Below are positions 9,539 to 18,428 of a stretch of 64,000 nt of DNA, one piece after another; position 1 is the stretch's first letter; each line of letters starts with the position of its first letter. This DNA is from Streptomyces sp. NBC_01707 (GTDB taxonomy: Bacteria > Actinomycetota > Actinomycetes > Streptomycetales > Streptomycetaceae), in NCBI RefSeq assembly GCF_041438805.1, contig NZ_CP109190.1, positions 6,634,001-6,698,000 of the forward strand. The letters are read 5' to 3'. The notes under the pieces were generated by a model that saw nothing but the letters and a program-made list of their open reading frames with translations, was not told the origin of the DNA and made no database searches. Both the position numbers and the translations under genes were made by a program.

Positions 9539-10510
9539 ATGGCCTGGATGGTTACAGGTGGGGCGGGATATATCGGTGCACATGTCGTGCGTGCGATGCT
9601 CGCGGGCGGTCAGTCGGTGGTCGTCTACGACGACCTGTCGACGGGAAGCGCCGAGAAGGTTCCCGCCGGGGTCCCCCTGGTGATCGGCAGCGTGCTCGAC
9701 CGGCAGCGGCTCGACGCGGCGATCCGTGACCACGATGTGACAGGCGTGGTGCACGTCGCGGCGAAGAAGCAGGTGGGCGAGTCCGTCGAGCGGCCGCTCC
9801 ACTACTACCGGGAGAACGTGACCGGGCTGGAGACTCTCCTGGAGAGCATGGTCGCGGGGGGCGTCGACCGGCTGGTGTTCTCCTCGTCGGCCGCCGTCTA
9901 CGGCATGCCGGATGTGGATCTGGTCACAGAGGACACTCCGTGTCTGCCGATGAGCCCGTACGGCGAGACGAAGCTCGTCGGCGAATGGCTGATCCACGCA
10001 GCCGCTCGGGCCCATGGACTGCGCTGCGCGTCGCTCCGCTACTTCAATGTCGCGGGTGCCGCCTCGCCCGAGCTGGCCGACGCCGGAGTATTCAATCTCA
10101 TCCCGATGGTCTTCGAACGGCTGGCGGCAGGTGAGGGTCCGAGGATCTTCGGCGACGACTACGGGACGCCCGACGGCACATGCATCCGTGACTACATCCA
10201 TGTGGAGGACATAGCCTCCGCGCATCTCGCCGCCGCGCGCAGGCTGGACGAGGCCGAGAGCGGTACCGATCTCACGCTCAACATCGGCCGTGGTGAGGGC
10301 AGTTCCGTGAAGGAGATGGTCGACCGGATCCTCAAGGTGACCGGCCGCGGCGACCTCACCCCGGAGGTGACGGCCCGCCGTCCCGGCGACCCGGCGCGCG
10401 TGGTCGCCGGGGCCGACCGGATCCGGACGGAGCTGGGCTGGTCGGCCACGTACGGAGTGGACGAGATGATCGACTCCGCGTGGCAGGGCTGGCTCCACCA
10501 CCACCCGTGA
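9539..10510 (+). CDS. galE: UDP-glucose 4-epimerase
   Basis: A 323-residue extended short-chain dehydrogenase/reductase that interconverts UDP-glucose and UDP-galactose with bound NAD. The Rossmann motif GGAGYIG is at residues 7-13, SSS at 115-117 and the catalytic YGETK (Tyr141, Lys145); RYFNVAGA follows, as in GalE. GGGAG-like sequence precedes ATG at 9539. It sits inside the glycopolymer cluster, so it probably supplies UDP-galactose (or, if relaxed, UDP-GalNAc) for that polymer; substrate preference is not decidable here. A strong hairpin follows, shared with the convergent gene. Confidence 0.93.
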   Translation: MAWMVTGGAGYIGAHVVRAMLAGGQSVVVYDDLSTGSAEKVPAGVPLVIGSVLDRQRLDAAIRDHDVTGVVHVAAKKQVGESVERPLHYYRENVTGLETLLESMVAGGVDRLVFSSSAAVYGMPDVDLVTEDTPCLPMSPYGETKLVGEWLIHAAARAHGLRCASLRYFNVAGAASPELADAGVFNLIPMVFERLAAGEGPRIFGDDYGTPDGTCIRDYIHVEDIASAHLAAARRLDEAESGTDLTLNIGRGEGSSVKEMVDRILKVTGRGDLTPEVTARRPGDPARVVAGADRIRTELGWSATYGVDEMIDSAWQGWLHHHP

Positions 10511-10519
10511 CGAAGAGCG

Positions 10520-10559
10520 ACGGCGAAGGGGCCCGCATACCTGCGGGCCCCTTCGCCGT
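10520..10559. terminator. Bidirectional terminator between galE and the convergent gene
   Basis: Perfect 18-base inverted repeat (ACGGCGAAGGGGCCCGCA and its complement) around a TACC loop, lying between two convergent stops. Confidence 0.9.
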
Positions 10560-10578
10560 TCTGCCGGTGCGGCGGGCG

Positions 10579-12798
10579 CTACACCTCGGGTGCCACGTTC
10601 AGCAGGGACTTCGAAGCCTCCGCCGACGTCGTCGTTTCCTCGGTCACGGCCGCGCGCGGCGCCGGAATCATGGACAGCAGCCGCTGCGCCATGCGCGCAC
10701 GGTGACTGTCCGCCCTCGCGCAGAGACTGCGTGCCGCCTCGTTGAAGCGCTCCAGCGACGGCGGATCCGAGGGGCCGAGCAGATGAAGCTTCAGCTCGGC
10801 ACGGCTGCGGACCAGTGTGTCGTGCTCCGGATTGCGTACGGTGTGCAGCAGCGCCGCCACACCCTCGGCGTCCGGGGTGAGGATCGTCGCCGCGCGGACC
10901 GTCGGGAACGCTTCTCGGAACGCGTCCTCCGGCAGCTCGCTGGTGTTCGCGACGGCGTACGGCTTCTCGCTCGCCAGGTAGTCGGTGACCACGCTCGACA
11001 CATCGCTGATCAGCAGATCCGCCTGGTTGAAGCAGGCGTACAGCGCGGGCTGCGGGGTCGTGATGATCTGGTGCTCCCAGTCGGGCAGGGATTCCCAGTA
11101 GGCCTCTTCCCAGGCGGCCGTTGCCGCGGCGACCGCTTCGGCGCGGCCCGCGGGCGGTGCGCCCTGGGCCAGCATCCGCTCCGCGTCGTCCGAGCCCTTC
11201 CGGAAGGAGGAGGCGGTTATCCCGTCCAGCTCCGCGGTCCGCAGGGCGAGCGCGGCCGCGGCCTCGGGGCCGGGCCGGGGGCCGGTGCGCCGGCGGTTGG
11301 CCTCGCGGATCAGCTCCTGCATGCGCTCGTTCGCGGCTCCCGCACGCGGATCGACCGAACCCGTCATCGGATGCGGCTTGTAGAGGAGCCGCACCCCGGG
11401 ATCGGCGAGCAGCGCACGGACGATGTTCTCGCCGGCCAGGATCACCGATGTGTTGCCGGGGTTGCCGTCCCAGCCCTCCCAGGTCGGGGCGTAGAGCACG
11501 GTGGTGTGCGGGCCGGTGGGCGGGCCCGCGTACGGTGCGATCGGCGCCAGCTGGGGACGGCCGATCTCCACCACGTCACGGTCGTCGATGCCGACCTCGG
11601 CCTGGGCGTAGCGCTCCCGGGCGGCCGGTCCCGCGACCCAGACCTCGTCGTACGCCTTCGCGTAGGGATTGCAGCTGGAGAGCTTGTCGCTCTCACCGTG
11701 GTTGACGAAGGCGTGCTTGATCGTCGGGATGCGCAGGACCTGCGAGGTCTTGCCCGAGTTCGCGGGGTGGATCATCATCTTGAGCGTCGAGTGCTCGAGG
11801 CGCATCAGCTGGGCGACCCTGGGGATGCACACGATGGGGATGTCCGTCGCGCCGATCTTCTGCATCATGAAGCGCTCGCGCAGCACGATGAGCGGGCGGC
11901 CGTCGGTCCGGGCCAGCGTGTCGAGCCACATATTGGCCTGGTACGCGGACGAGGAGCCGCCCGAGAAGTACATGCCGACGGTCGGCTGGTACTCGGCGAG
12001 CCAGGCGTCGAACCAGGCGAGCGCCTGTTCCTGCGAGGCGGGACGGCGCCGGGCGAGCCGCCACAGCAGCACGGCGAGTCCGGCGCAGGCGAGCAGGACC
12101 GAAAGCCCGATGCCTGCCGCGGCGAACTCCGGCTCGTCGCTCGCCGCCGTCGTCAGCAGGCCCGCGGTCGCGGGCAGGCCGAACAGCAGCAGCCGCGGTC
12201 CCGGGCCGCCCATCAGCAGCGCGGGGGGTGCCGGGGTGATCCGCAGGGCGGAGGCGTCGATGTTGCGCGTGAGCAGGGGCATGGTGCGGCTGGCGCGCAC
12301 AAGGATCGCCGTGGCGTGGCCGGCGAAGTGGAGCGCGTAGAAGAAGAGCAGAGCGCAGACGAGGGGGAGGTAGGCCGTCTCCCGCTGCTGGCTGTCCAGT
12401 TCGAGCACGCCCACGACGAGCAGGAGGTCGCGTATGACCTGTCGTACCGTGACATCTGCCCTGACCTTGGTGAACTGCGAGTTCAGGCCTGGCTGCCAGC
12501 GGTGCAGGGCGGCTTCCGTCGCGAGACCGGTCGCCGTGGCCGCGATGAGCAGGGGGACGTTCGGGAGGAGCGCGGCGGTGGCCTGGGCGACGAACGACGC
12601 GGCCAGCGCGAAGATCAAGAAGGGCTTCGCGGCAGGCCGCATGGTGAGGGGAAGAGGTTGCACTCGGGGGACTCCAAGCAGCTCGAGCTCGCGCAGGGCG
12701 CGATTGCGGCCGGATGGCACAGTGATCGGGCCGACTGGTAAAGCCAGGGCCGGGGCCCCGGAAGCGGGTGTGATCCGCCCCCACCGTAGAGAAGCCAC
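10579..12798 (-). CDS. Membrane-anchored TagF-like glycerophosphotransferase
   Basis: A 739-residue protein with several hydrophobic segments in the first 250 residues (for example around FLIFALAASFVAQATAALL and LPLVCALLFFYALHFAGHA), followed by a cytoplasmic domain like CDP-glycerol glycerophosphotransferases. Recognisable blocks are VNHGESDKL (His about 367, in place of the usual HGT), VLYAPTWEGWDG, LLYKPHP and LLISDVSSVVTDYLAS (about 596). It differs from the two upstream TagF-type proteins by lacking a GT2 domain and by having its own membrane anchor. The start is uncertain: GTG at 12798 gives the longest frame, while ATG at 12642 (residue 53) just precedes the first hydrophobic segment and would be a natural alternative; neither has a strong ribosome binding site. 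It is divergent from rmlA. Confidence 0.8.
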   Translation of the reverse strand: MASLRWGRITPASGAPALALPVGPITVPSGRNRALRELELLGVPRVQPLPLTMRPAAKPFLIFALAASFVAQATAALLPNVPLLIAATATGLATEAALHRWQPGLNSQFTKVRADVTVRQVIRDLLLVVGVLELDSQQRETAYLPLVCALLFFYALHFAGHATAILVRASRTMPLLTRNIDASALRITPAPPALLMGGPGPRLLLFGLPATAGLLTTAASDEPEFAAAGIGLSVLLACAGLAVLLWRLARRRPASQEQALAWFDAWLAEYQPTVGMYFSGGSSSAYQANMWLDTLARTDGRPLIVLRERFMMQKIGATDIPIVCIPRVAQLMRLEHSTLKMMIHPANSGKTSQVLRIPTIKHAFVNHGESDKLSSCNPYAKAYDEVWVAGPAARERYAQAEVGIDDRDVVEIGRPQLAPIAPYAGPPTGPHTTVLYAPTWEGWDGNPGNTSVILAGENIVRALLADPGVRLLYKPHPMTGSVDPRAGAANERMQELIREANRRRTGPRPGPEAAAALALRTAELDGITASSFRKGSDDAERMLAQGAPPAGRAEAVAAATAAWEEAYWESLPDWEHQIITTPQPALYACFNQADLLISDVSSVVTDYLASEKPYAVANTSELPEDAFREAFPTVRAATILTPDAEGVAALLHTVRNPEHDTLVRSRAELKLHLLGPSDPPSLERFNEAARSLCARADSHRARMAQRLLSMIPAPRAAVTEETTTSAEASKSLLNVAPEV

Positions 12799-13193
12799 GT
12801 CATCCGCTTGTGTGGCTCAGGTGAGGACTGTGTAACGATATGCAGCTTCGTACAACCATTCTAGATGATGACCATGCAGCTGTGCACATCCCGTCAGGTG
12901 CCTGTGTGCGGACAGTCGCGGGCCGGTCCGGACGGATGGAGCGCGGACCGTCGCCCGGGATGATCCGGGCGGCCCCGGGTGGGGCGGAGACACGATCGGT
13001 GCGCGAGGCAATTCCCGCATTCCGCTGTCGGGGTGGAAGAAATGTACGAAACAAGAAAATGTATCCGAGTGTCAATCGGGCGCATCTCGATTCCGTGGGC
13101 CCCTTCGCGGCGGATCGCACAGTGAATCTCAGTAAAATCGCCCCGAAGGTCGCGGTCGCGACAAGACCGGAATCTCACCATCGGGCAGGGAAA
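12799..13193. promoter_or_regulatory. Divergent intergenic region between the membrane TagF-like gene and rmlA
   Basis: 395 bases with no supported gene. It contains unusually AT-rich patches for this genome (around 12830-12870 and 13040-13140), including a -10-like TAAAAT at 13133-13138 on the plus strand about 55 bases before rmlA. A frame is open through it in phase with rmlA, but coding character is absent and rmlA homology starts only at 13194. It must hold the promoters of both divergent genes. Confidence 0.5.
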
Positions 13194-14264
13194 ATGAAAG
13201 CTCTCGTACTTTCCGGTGGGGCCGGCACCCGGCTCCGTCCCATTACGCACACCTCTGCCAAACAGCTGGTCCCGGTGGCGAACAAGCCGGTGCTGTTCTA
13301 CGGCCTGGAAGCCATTGCGGAAGCGGGCATCACCGAGGTCGGCATCATTGTGGGCGACACCGCTGCGGAGATTCGCGCGGCCGTCGGCGACGGTTCCCGG
13401 TTCGGCATCGAGGTCACGTACATCCCGCAGGACGAGCCGCTGGGGCTCGCGCACGCGGTGCTGATCGCCCGGCGTTTCCTGGGGGACGACGACTTCGTCA
13501 TGTACCTCGGTGACAACTTCATCGTCGGCGGGATCGCCGGCCTCGTCGAGGAGTTCCGCGCCGACCGGCCCGATGCGCAGATCCTGCTGACCCGGGTGCC
13601 CGACCCGAGTGCCTTCGGTGTCGCCGAACTCGACGGCGACGGCCGGGTGGCGGCGCTGGAGGAGAAGCCGAAGGAGCCGAAGAGCGATCTGGCACTGGTC
13701 GGTGTCTACCTCTTCACCTCCGTCGTCCATGAGGCGGTGCGCTCCATCGCACCCTCCTGGCGGGGCGAGTTGGAGATCACGCACGCCATCCAGTGGCTGA
13801 TCGACCAGAGGCGGGACGTCCGCTCCACCACGATCCGCGGGTACTGGAAGGACACCGGCAATGTCACCGACATGCTGGAGGTCAACCGGACGGTGCTGGA
13901 GACCGTCGAGCCGTCCGTCGAGGGCGCCGACGTCGACGACGAGAGCGAGATCATCGGCCGGGTCCGGATCGAGGCGGGCGCCAAGGTCAGCGGCAGCCGG
14001 ATCGTCGGTCCCGCGATCATCGGCGCCCGCTCGGTGATCAGTGGCGCGTATGTCGGTCCGTTCACCTCGGTCTCGGAGGACTGCCGGATCGAGGACAGTG
14101 AGATCGAGTACTCGATCGTCCTGCGGGGTGCCTCGATCGACGGTGTCCGCCGCGTCGAGGCGTCACTCATCGGCCATGACGTCGAAGTGACCCCCGCGCC
14201 CCGCTCCCCGTCCGCCCACCGACTCGTGCTCGGCGACCACAGCAAGGTGCAGATCTCCTCATGA
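13194..14264 (+). CDS. rmlA: Glucose-1-phosphate thymidylyltransferase (long, StrD type)
   Basis: A 356-residue nucleotidyltransferase that makes dTDP-glucose from dTTP and glucose-1-phosphate, the first step to dTDP-L-rhamnose. The N-terminal signature GGAGTRLRPIT is followed by SAKQLVPVANKP and YLGDNF. It is about 60 residues longer than the short RmlA form: from about residue 250 it continues into hexapeptide-type repeats (IIGRVRIEAG, IVGPAIIGA) forming a left-handed beta helix, as in StrD-type enzymes. ATG at 13194 follows AGGGA closely and matches the family N terminus. The stop overlaps the start of rmlB by four bases (ATGA). Confidence 0.93.
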   Translation: MKALVLSGGAGTRLRPITHTSAKQLVPVANKPVLFYGLEAIAEAGITEVGIIVGDTAAEIRAAVGDGSRFGIEVTYIPQDEPLGLAHAVLIARRFLGDDDFVMYLGDNFIVGGIAGLVEEFRADRPDAQILLTRVPDPSAFGVAELDGDGRVAALEEKPKEPKSDLALVGVYLFTSVVHEAVRSIAPSWRGELEITHAIQWLIDQRRDVRSTTIRGYWKDTGNVTDMLEVNRTVLETVEPSVEGADVDDESEIIGRVRIEAGAKVSGSRIVGPAIIGARSVISGAYVGPFTSVSEDCRIEDSEIEYSIVLRGASIDGVRRVEASLIGHDVEVTPAPRSPSAHRLVLGDHSKVQISS

Positions 14265-15247
14265 CCACTCGCATCCTGGTGACCGGCGGGGCCGGTTTCA
14301 TCGGCTCGCACTACGTCCGTACGGTGCTCGGCCCGCAGGGGCCCGGAGATGTCGCCGTCACCGTGCTCGACAAGCTCACCTACGCGGGCAACCCGGCCAA
14401 CCTCGACGAGGTCCGCGACCATCCCGGCTTCGCCTTCGAGCAGGGCGACATCTGCGATGCGGAGCTGGTCGCCAAGCTGATGGCCGGGCACGATCAGGTG
14501 GTGCACTTCGCCGCCGAGTCCCATGTGGACCGGTCCATCGACGGCGGCGCCGAGTTCGTCCGTACGAACGTGGTGGGCACGCACACCCTGGTCCACGCCG
14601 CGCATCTGGCGGGCATCGAGACCTTCGTGCACATCTCCACCGACGAGGTGTACGGCTCGATCGACGAGGGCTCCTGGCCCGAGACCGACCCGCTGGCGCC
14701 CAACTCGCCGTACTCCGCGGCCAAGGCGTCCAGCGACCTGATCGCCCTTTCGTACCACCGCACGCATGGCCTCGACGTGCGCGTGACCCGCTGCTCCAAC
14801 AACTACGGGCACCACCACTTCCCCGAGAAGGTCATCCCGCTGTTCGTCACGAACCTGCTGGACGGCAAGCCGGTACCGCTGTACGGCGACGGCGCCAACG
14901 TCCGCGACTGGCTGCACATCGACGACCATGTGCAGGGCGTCGAACTGGTCCGCACGAAGGGCCGCGCCGGTGAGGTCTACAACATCGGCGGCGGCACCGA
15001 ACTGTCCAACAAGGAGCTCACCGGCCTGCTGCTGGAAGCCTGCGGCGCCGACTGGGAGACCGGCGTCATCCATGTCGAGGACCGCAAGGGCCACGACCGC
15101 CGCTACTCCGTCGACTGCACGAAGATCCGCGACGAGCTCGGCTACGAGCCCCGCAAGGACTTCCGTACCGGTCTCGCCGAGACCGTGCAGTGGTACCGCG
15201 ACAATCGCGCCTGGTGGGAGCCGCTGAAGGACAGGGCCGCGCTGTGA
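14261..15247 (+). CDS. rmlB: dTDP-glucose 4,6-dehydratase
   Basis: A 328-residue NAD-dependent short-chain dehydrogenase/reductase converting dTDP-glucose to dTDP-4-keto-6-deoxyglucose. GGAGFIG is at 9-15, the catalytic Thr-Asp-Glu in STDEVYG at 126-132, and YSAAK (Tyr151, Lys155); RCSNNYGHHHFPEK is characteristic of RmlB. The start overlaps the end of rmlA and the stop overlaps rmlD, so the three are one translationally coupled operon. Confidence 0.96.
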   Translation: MTTRILVTGGAGFIGSHYVRTVLGPQGPGDVAVTVLDKLTYAGNPANLDEVRDHPGFAFEQGDICDAELVAKLMAGHDQVVHFAAESHVDRSIDGGAEFVRTNVVGTHTLVHAAHLAGIETFVHISTDEVYGSIDEGSWPETDPLAPNSPYSAAKASSDLIALSYHRTHGLDVRVTRCSNNYGHHHFPEKVIPLFVTNLLDGKPVPLYGDGANVRDWLHIDDHVQGVELVRTKGRAGEVYNIGGGTELSNKELTGLLLEACGADWETGVIHVEDRKGHDRRYSVDCTKIRDELGYEPRKDFRTGLAETVQWYRDNRAWWEPLKDRAAL

Positions 15248-16149
15248 GCCCCGTCTGGCTGGTGACCGGAGCCGCCGGAATGCTCGGCCGGGACGTCCTG
15301 GCCCGGCTCGCCGGCGAGTCGGTCACCACGGTCGCCGCGAACCGTGTGGCCCTCGACATCGCCGACCCCGCCCTGGTGCGTGCCGCCCTGGAGTTCCACC
15401 GCCCCGCCGTCGTGGTGAACTGCGCCGCCTGGACCGCCGTCGACGACGCCGAGTCCCAGGAGGAAGCGGCGCTGCGGGTCAACGCCACGGGTCCCGCGGT
15501 CCTGGCCGCGGCCTGCCGTGAGCACGGCGTCGTGCTTCTTCAGGTCTCCACCGACTACGTCTTTGCCGGGGACGCCGAGAAGCCATATCCGGAGGACGCC
15601 GCCGCCGGCCCGCGCACCGCCTACGGCAGGACCAAACTGGCCGGGGAACGTGCGGTGCTGGACATCCTCCCGGACACCGGTTACGTCGTCCGTACCGCCT
15701 GGCTGTACGGCGCGTACGGTCCCAACTTCGTCCGAACGATGATCAAACTGGAGGGCGTCAAGGACGCCCTCGATGTGGTCGACGACCAACGTGGGCAGCC
15801 CACTTGGACCGCAGATCTGGCCGACCGGCTCGTCCGGCTCGGACAGGCCGCCGCGGCCGGCGCCGTCCCCGCGGGCATCTACCACGGCACCAGCGGCGGG
15901 CAGACGACCTGGTTCGGCTTCACCCGGGAGATCTTCCGGCTGCTCGGGGCCGACCCGGCTCGTGTCCGCCCCACCACCAGCGAGGCCTTCGTCCGGCCGG
16001 CACCCCGGCCCGCGTTCGGTGTGCTCGGACACGACCGCTGGGCGGCGGCCGGTATGGAACCGATCCGCGACTGGCGGGCGGCGCTGGCGGAGGCGTTCCC
16101 CGCCCTGCTGGCGGCGGAACGGCGCAGCAGCGGTGACCTCGCCCTCTGA
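15244..16149 (+). CDS. rmlD: dTDP-4-dehydrorhamnose reductase
   Basis: A 301-residue NADPH-dependent reductase for the last step of dTDP-L-rhamnose synthesis. GAAGMLG near residue 9, STDYVFAGD at about 102 and YGRTKLAGE (Tyr127, Lys131) are the family motifs. GTG at 15244 overlaps the rmlB stop (GTGA). The frame is open further upstream inside rmlB, but the coupled GTG fits the conserved N terminus. A weak CCCCG/CGGGG hairpin at 16150-16172 may end the transcript. Confidence 0.94.
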   Translation: MSPVWLVTGAAGMLGRDVLARLAGESVTTVAANRVALDIADPALVRAALEFHRPAVVVNCAAWTAVDDAESQEEAALRVNATGPAVLAAACREHGVVLLQVSTDYVFAGDAEKPYPEDAAAGPRTAYGRTKLAGERAVLDILPDTGYVVRTAWLYGAYGPNFVRTMIKLEGVKDALDVVDDQRGQPTWTADLADRLVRLGQAAAAGAVPAGIYHGTSGGQTTWFGFTREIFRLLGADPARVRPTTSEAFVRPAPRPAFGVLGHDRWAAAGMEPIRDWRAALAEAFPALLAAERRSSGDLAL

Positions 16150-16201
16150 GCCCCGCTGAACTCCGCCGGGGCCACCCGTACTTCCCGCGGTCCCGGCCGG
16201 C

Positions 16202-16801
16202 TCAGCCTCGGGCGCGCAGCTCCGCGTAGTACGCCTGACAGGCCTCGTACGACGGCAGCAGGCCCTGCTCCTCGGCCTCGGCCAGTGAGGGTGCGGCGGC
16301 GTCCTTCTCGGAGAGGAGCGGCGTGACGCCCTCGGGCCATTCGATGCCCAGCTCGGGGTCGAGCGGATTGATGCCGTGTTCACGACCGGGCGCATAGCCC
16401 TCGGAACACAGGTAGACGACCGCTGTGTCGTCGGTCAGCGCCATGAAGGAGTGCCCGAGTCCCTCGGCGACGTAGACGGCGTGATGGACCGTGTCGTCGA
16501 GGCGTACCGCCTCCCATTGCCCGTACGTGGGGGAGCCGACCCGGATGTCCACGATGACGTCGAGCACCACCCCCCGTACGCATGTGACGTACTTGGCCTG
16601 GCTCGGCGGCACATCGGCGAAGTGGATGCCGCGCAAGGTGCCCCGGCTGGAGACCGAGAAGTTGGCCTGCGCCAGCTGCAGGCCGTGTCCGGTGGCGTCA
16701 TCGAGGTCGGACCTCCTGAACCACTCGTGGAAGCTGCCGCGACTGTCCGGGAAGAGCTTGGGTTCATGCACCCAGGCCCCGGGGAAGGAGAGCTGCCGCA
16801 T
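16202..16801 (-). CDS. rmlC: dTDP-4-dehydrorhamnose 3,5-epimerase
   Basis: A 199-residue cupin-fold epimerase converting dTDP-4-keto-6-deoxyglucose to dTDP-4-dehydrorhamnose. RGTLRGIHF carries the catalytic His60; GLGHSFMAL and VVYLCSEGYAPGRE follow in family order. It is encoded opposite to rmlABD and converges with rmlD, so the pathway is complete but split over two transcripts. AAGGA lies 9 bases before ATG at 16801. The upstream region is shared with proB. Confidence 0.94.
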   Translation of the reverse strand: MRQLSFPGAWVHEPKLFPDSRGSFHEWFRRSDLDDATGHGLQLAQANFSVSSRGTLRGIHFADVPPSQAKYVTCVRGVVLDVIVDIRVGSPTYGQWEAVRLDDTVHHAVYVAEGLGHSFMALTDDTAVVYLCSEGYAPGREHGINPLDPELGIEWPEGVTPLLSEKDAAAPSLAEAEEQGLLPSYEACQAYYAELRARG

Positions 16802-17150
16802 GCGATCACATCCTTGTTCTGGCGTCCGGGACAGACCGGAATGTCGAAAGCCAATTTAACGGGAATTGTCGCCGTCCATGGTTCCGGTGAGTGGGATGTC
16901 CCGATGGTCGATCGGATTGCTGCGCAATGATCGAGACCGGTCGTGTCGGTATGGAATATGCGAATAATTTGATCCGACTTTCGTTGTCGCGCCATCCGCG
17001 GGTCGTGCATTCATCAATTCGTGGCCGGAAGACGGAAAACGGGAGTCCGATTATCGGGAACGCCTGTTCGGTCCGCTGGTCCCCCCGCTCGCGTACGCTG
17101 ACGGCCAGGCAGACGCAGCCGATGACGATGAAGACGACGAGGGCAGGAAC
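16802..17150. promoter_or_regulatory. Divergent intergenic region rmlC / proB
   Basis: 349 bases with no supported gene. The part next to rmlC (about 16840-17060) is clearly AT-richer than the coding sequence around it. On the plus strand TACGCT at 17094-17099 could be the proB -10 box. It marks the boundary between the glycopolymer island and the conserved proB-proA core. Confidence 0.45.
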
Positions 17151-18284
17151 GTGCACGTGGCAGGGGCAAGGCAGGGCGTGACCGAAGCGCGCAGGATCGT
17201 GATCAAGGTCGGTTCCTCGTCCCTGACCACCGCGGCCGGCGGCCTCGACGCCGACCGGGTCGACGCGCTCGTCGATGTCCTCGCCAAGGTCAGGAGCGGC
17301 GGGGAGAAGGAGATCGTCCTCGTCTCCTCCGGAGCCATCGCCGCCGGACTCGCCCCGCTCGGCCTGCACCGCCGGCCCCGGGACCTGGCCAGGCAGCAGG
17401 CCGCGGCCAGCGTCGGCCAGGGGCTGCTCGTCGCCCGCTACACCGCCTCCTTCGCGCGCTACGGCGTACGCGTCGGCCAGGTGCTGCTCACCAGCAACGA
17501 CACCAGCCGCCGCGCTCACTACCGCAACGCCTACCGCACCCTGGACCAGCTCCTGGCGATGGGCGCGCTCCCGATCGTCAACGAGAACGACACCGTCGCC
17601 ACCGATGAGATCCGGTTCGGCGACAACGACCGGCTCGCCGCGCTCGTCGCCCATCTCGTCCGCGCCGATCTGCTGGTCCTCCTCTCCGACGTGGACGGCC
17701 TCTACGACGGCGACCCCAGTACCCCCGGCACCTCACGCATCGCCGAAGTGACCGGCCCCGCCGATCTGGCCGATGTCACCATCGGCAGCGCGGGAAAGGC
17801 GGGCGTCGGTACCGGCGGCATGGTCACCAAGGTCGAAGCCGCCCGAATCGCCACGGCCGCCGGAGTGCCGGTCGTCCTGACCTCCGCGAGCCGCGCCGCC
17901 GACGCCCTCGCCGGGCGCGACACCGGCACGTACTTCCGCCGCACCGGACGCCGTTCGGCGGACCGGCTGCTCTGGCTGGCCCACGCCTCCACCCCGCAGG
18001 GATCGCTCACCCTCGACGACGGGGCGGTGCAGGCCGTCGTCGAACGCCACAGCTCGCTGCTGCCGGCCGGGATCGCCGCCGTCGAGGGCGAATTCACCGC
18101 AGGGGACCCGGTGGAGCTGCGCGACCTCCAGGGCCGCCCCGTGGCCCGCGGGCTCGTCAACTTCGACGCCAAGGAGATTCCGCAGCTGCTCGGCCGGTCC
18201 ACCCGGGACCTGGCACGCGAACTCGGCCCGGCGTACGAACGCGAGGTCGTACACAGGGACGATCTGGTCATCCTGCACCCCTGA
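17151..18284 (+). CDS. proB: Glutamate 5-kinase
   Basis: A 377-residue enzyme that phosphorylates glutamate, the first step of proline synthesis. The amino acid kinase domain runs from about residue 14 (RRIVIKVGSSSL) to about 265, with VSSGAIAAG, PIVNENDTV and FGDNDRLAALVA in order. A PUA domain follows (about 285-365, FTAGDPVELRDLQGRPVARG). GTG at 17151 follows GGCAGGAAC; a second GTG at 17178 is an alternative. proA is downstream but separated by a conserved gene of unknown function. Confidence 0.95.
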   Translation: MHVAGARQGVTEARRIVIKVGSSSLTTAAGGLDADRVDALVDVLAKVRSGGEKEIVLVSSGAIAAGLAPLGLHRRPRDLARQQAAASVGQGLLVARYTASFARYGVRVGQVLLTSNDTSRRAHYRNAYRTLDQLLAMGALPIVNENDTVATDEIRFGDNDRLAALVAHLVRADLLVLLSDVDGLYDGDPSTPGTSRIAEVTGPADLADVTIGSAGKAGVGTGGMVTKVEAARIATAAGVPVVLTSASRAADALAGRDTGTYFRRTGRRSADRLLWLAHASTPQGSLTLDDGAVQAVVERHSSLLPAGIAAVEGEFTAGDPVELRDLQGRPVARGLVNFDAKEIPQLLGRSTRDLARELGPAYEREVVHRDDLVILHP

Positions 18285-18416
18285 CCGGCCCCCTGAAACG
18301 GCTGAAAGTCCGGACTTCGGGCAGGGACCTTCATGAAAACCGCCCCACGCCAGGCCCCGGACTGGTCAACTTTGTAACGGGGACACAGCGGGGGTACAGC
18401 ACAGCAACGCATTCAC

Positions 18417-18422
18417 AGGAGG
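18417..18422 (+). promoter_or_regulatory. Perfect AGGAGG ribosome binding site fixing the start at 18429
   Basis: AGGAGG ends six bases before GTG at 18429 and decides the start of the unknown gene between proB and proA. Confidence 0.75.
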
Positions 18423-18428
18423 CCGCCG

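Noticed and set aside
12840..13193. N-terminal extension of rmlA by 118 codons
   Set aside because: The extension is AT-rich, has no homology or ribosome binding site, and the canonical N terminus starts at 13194.
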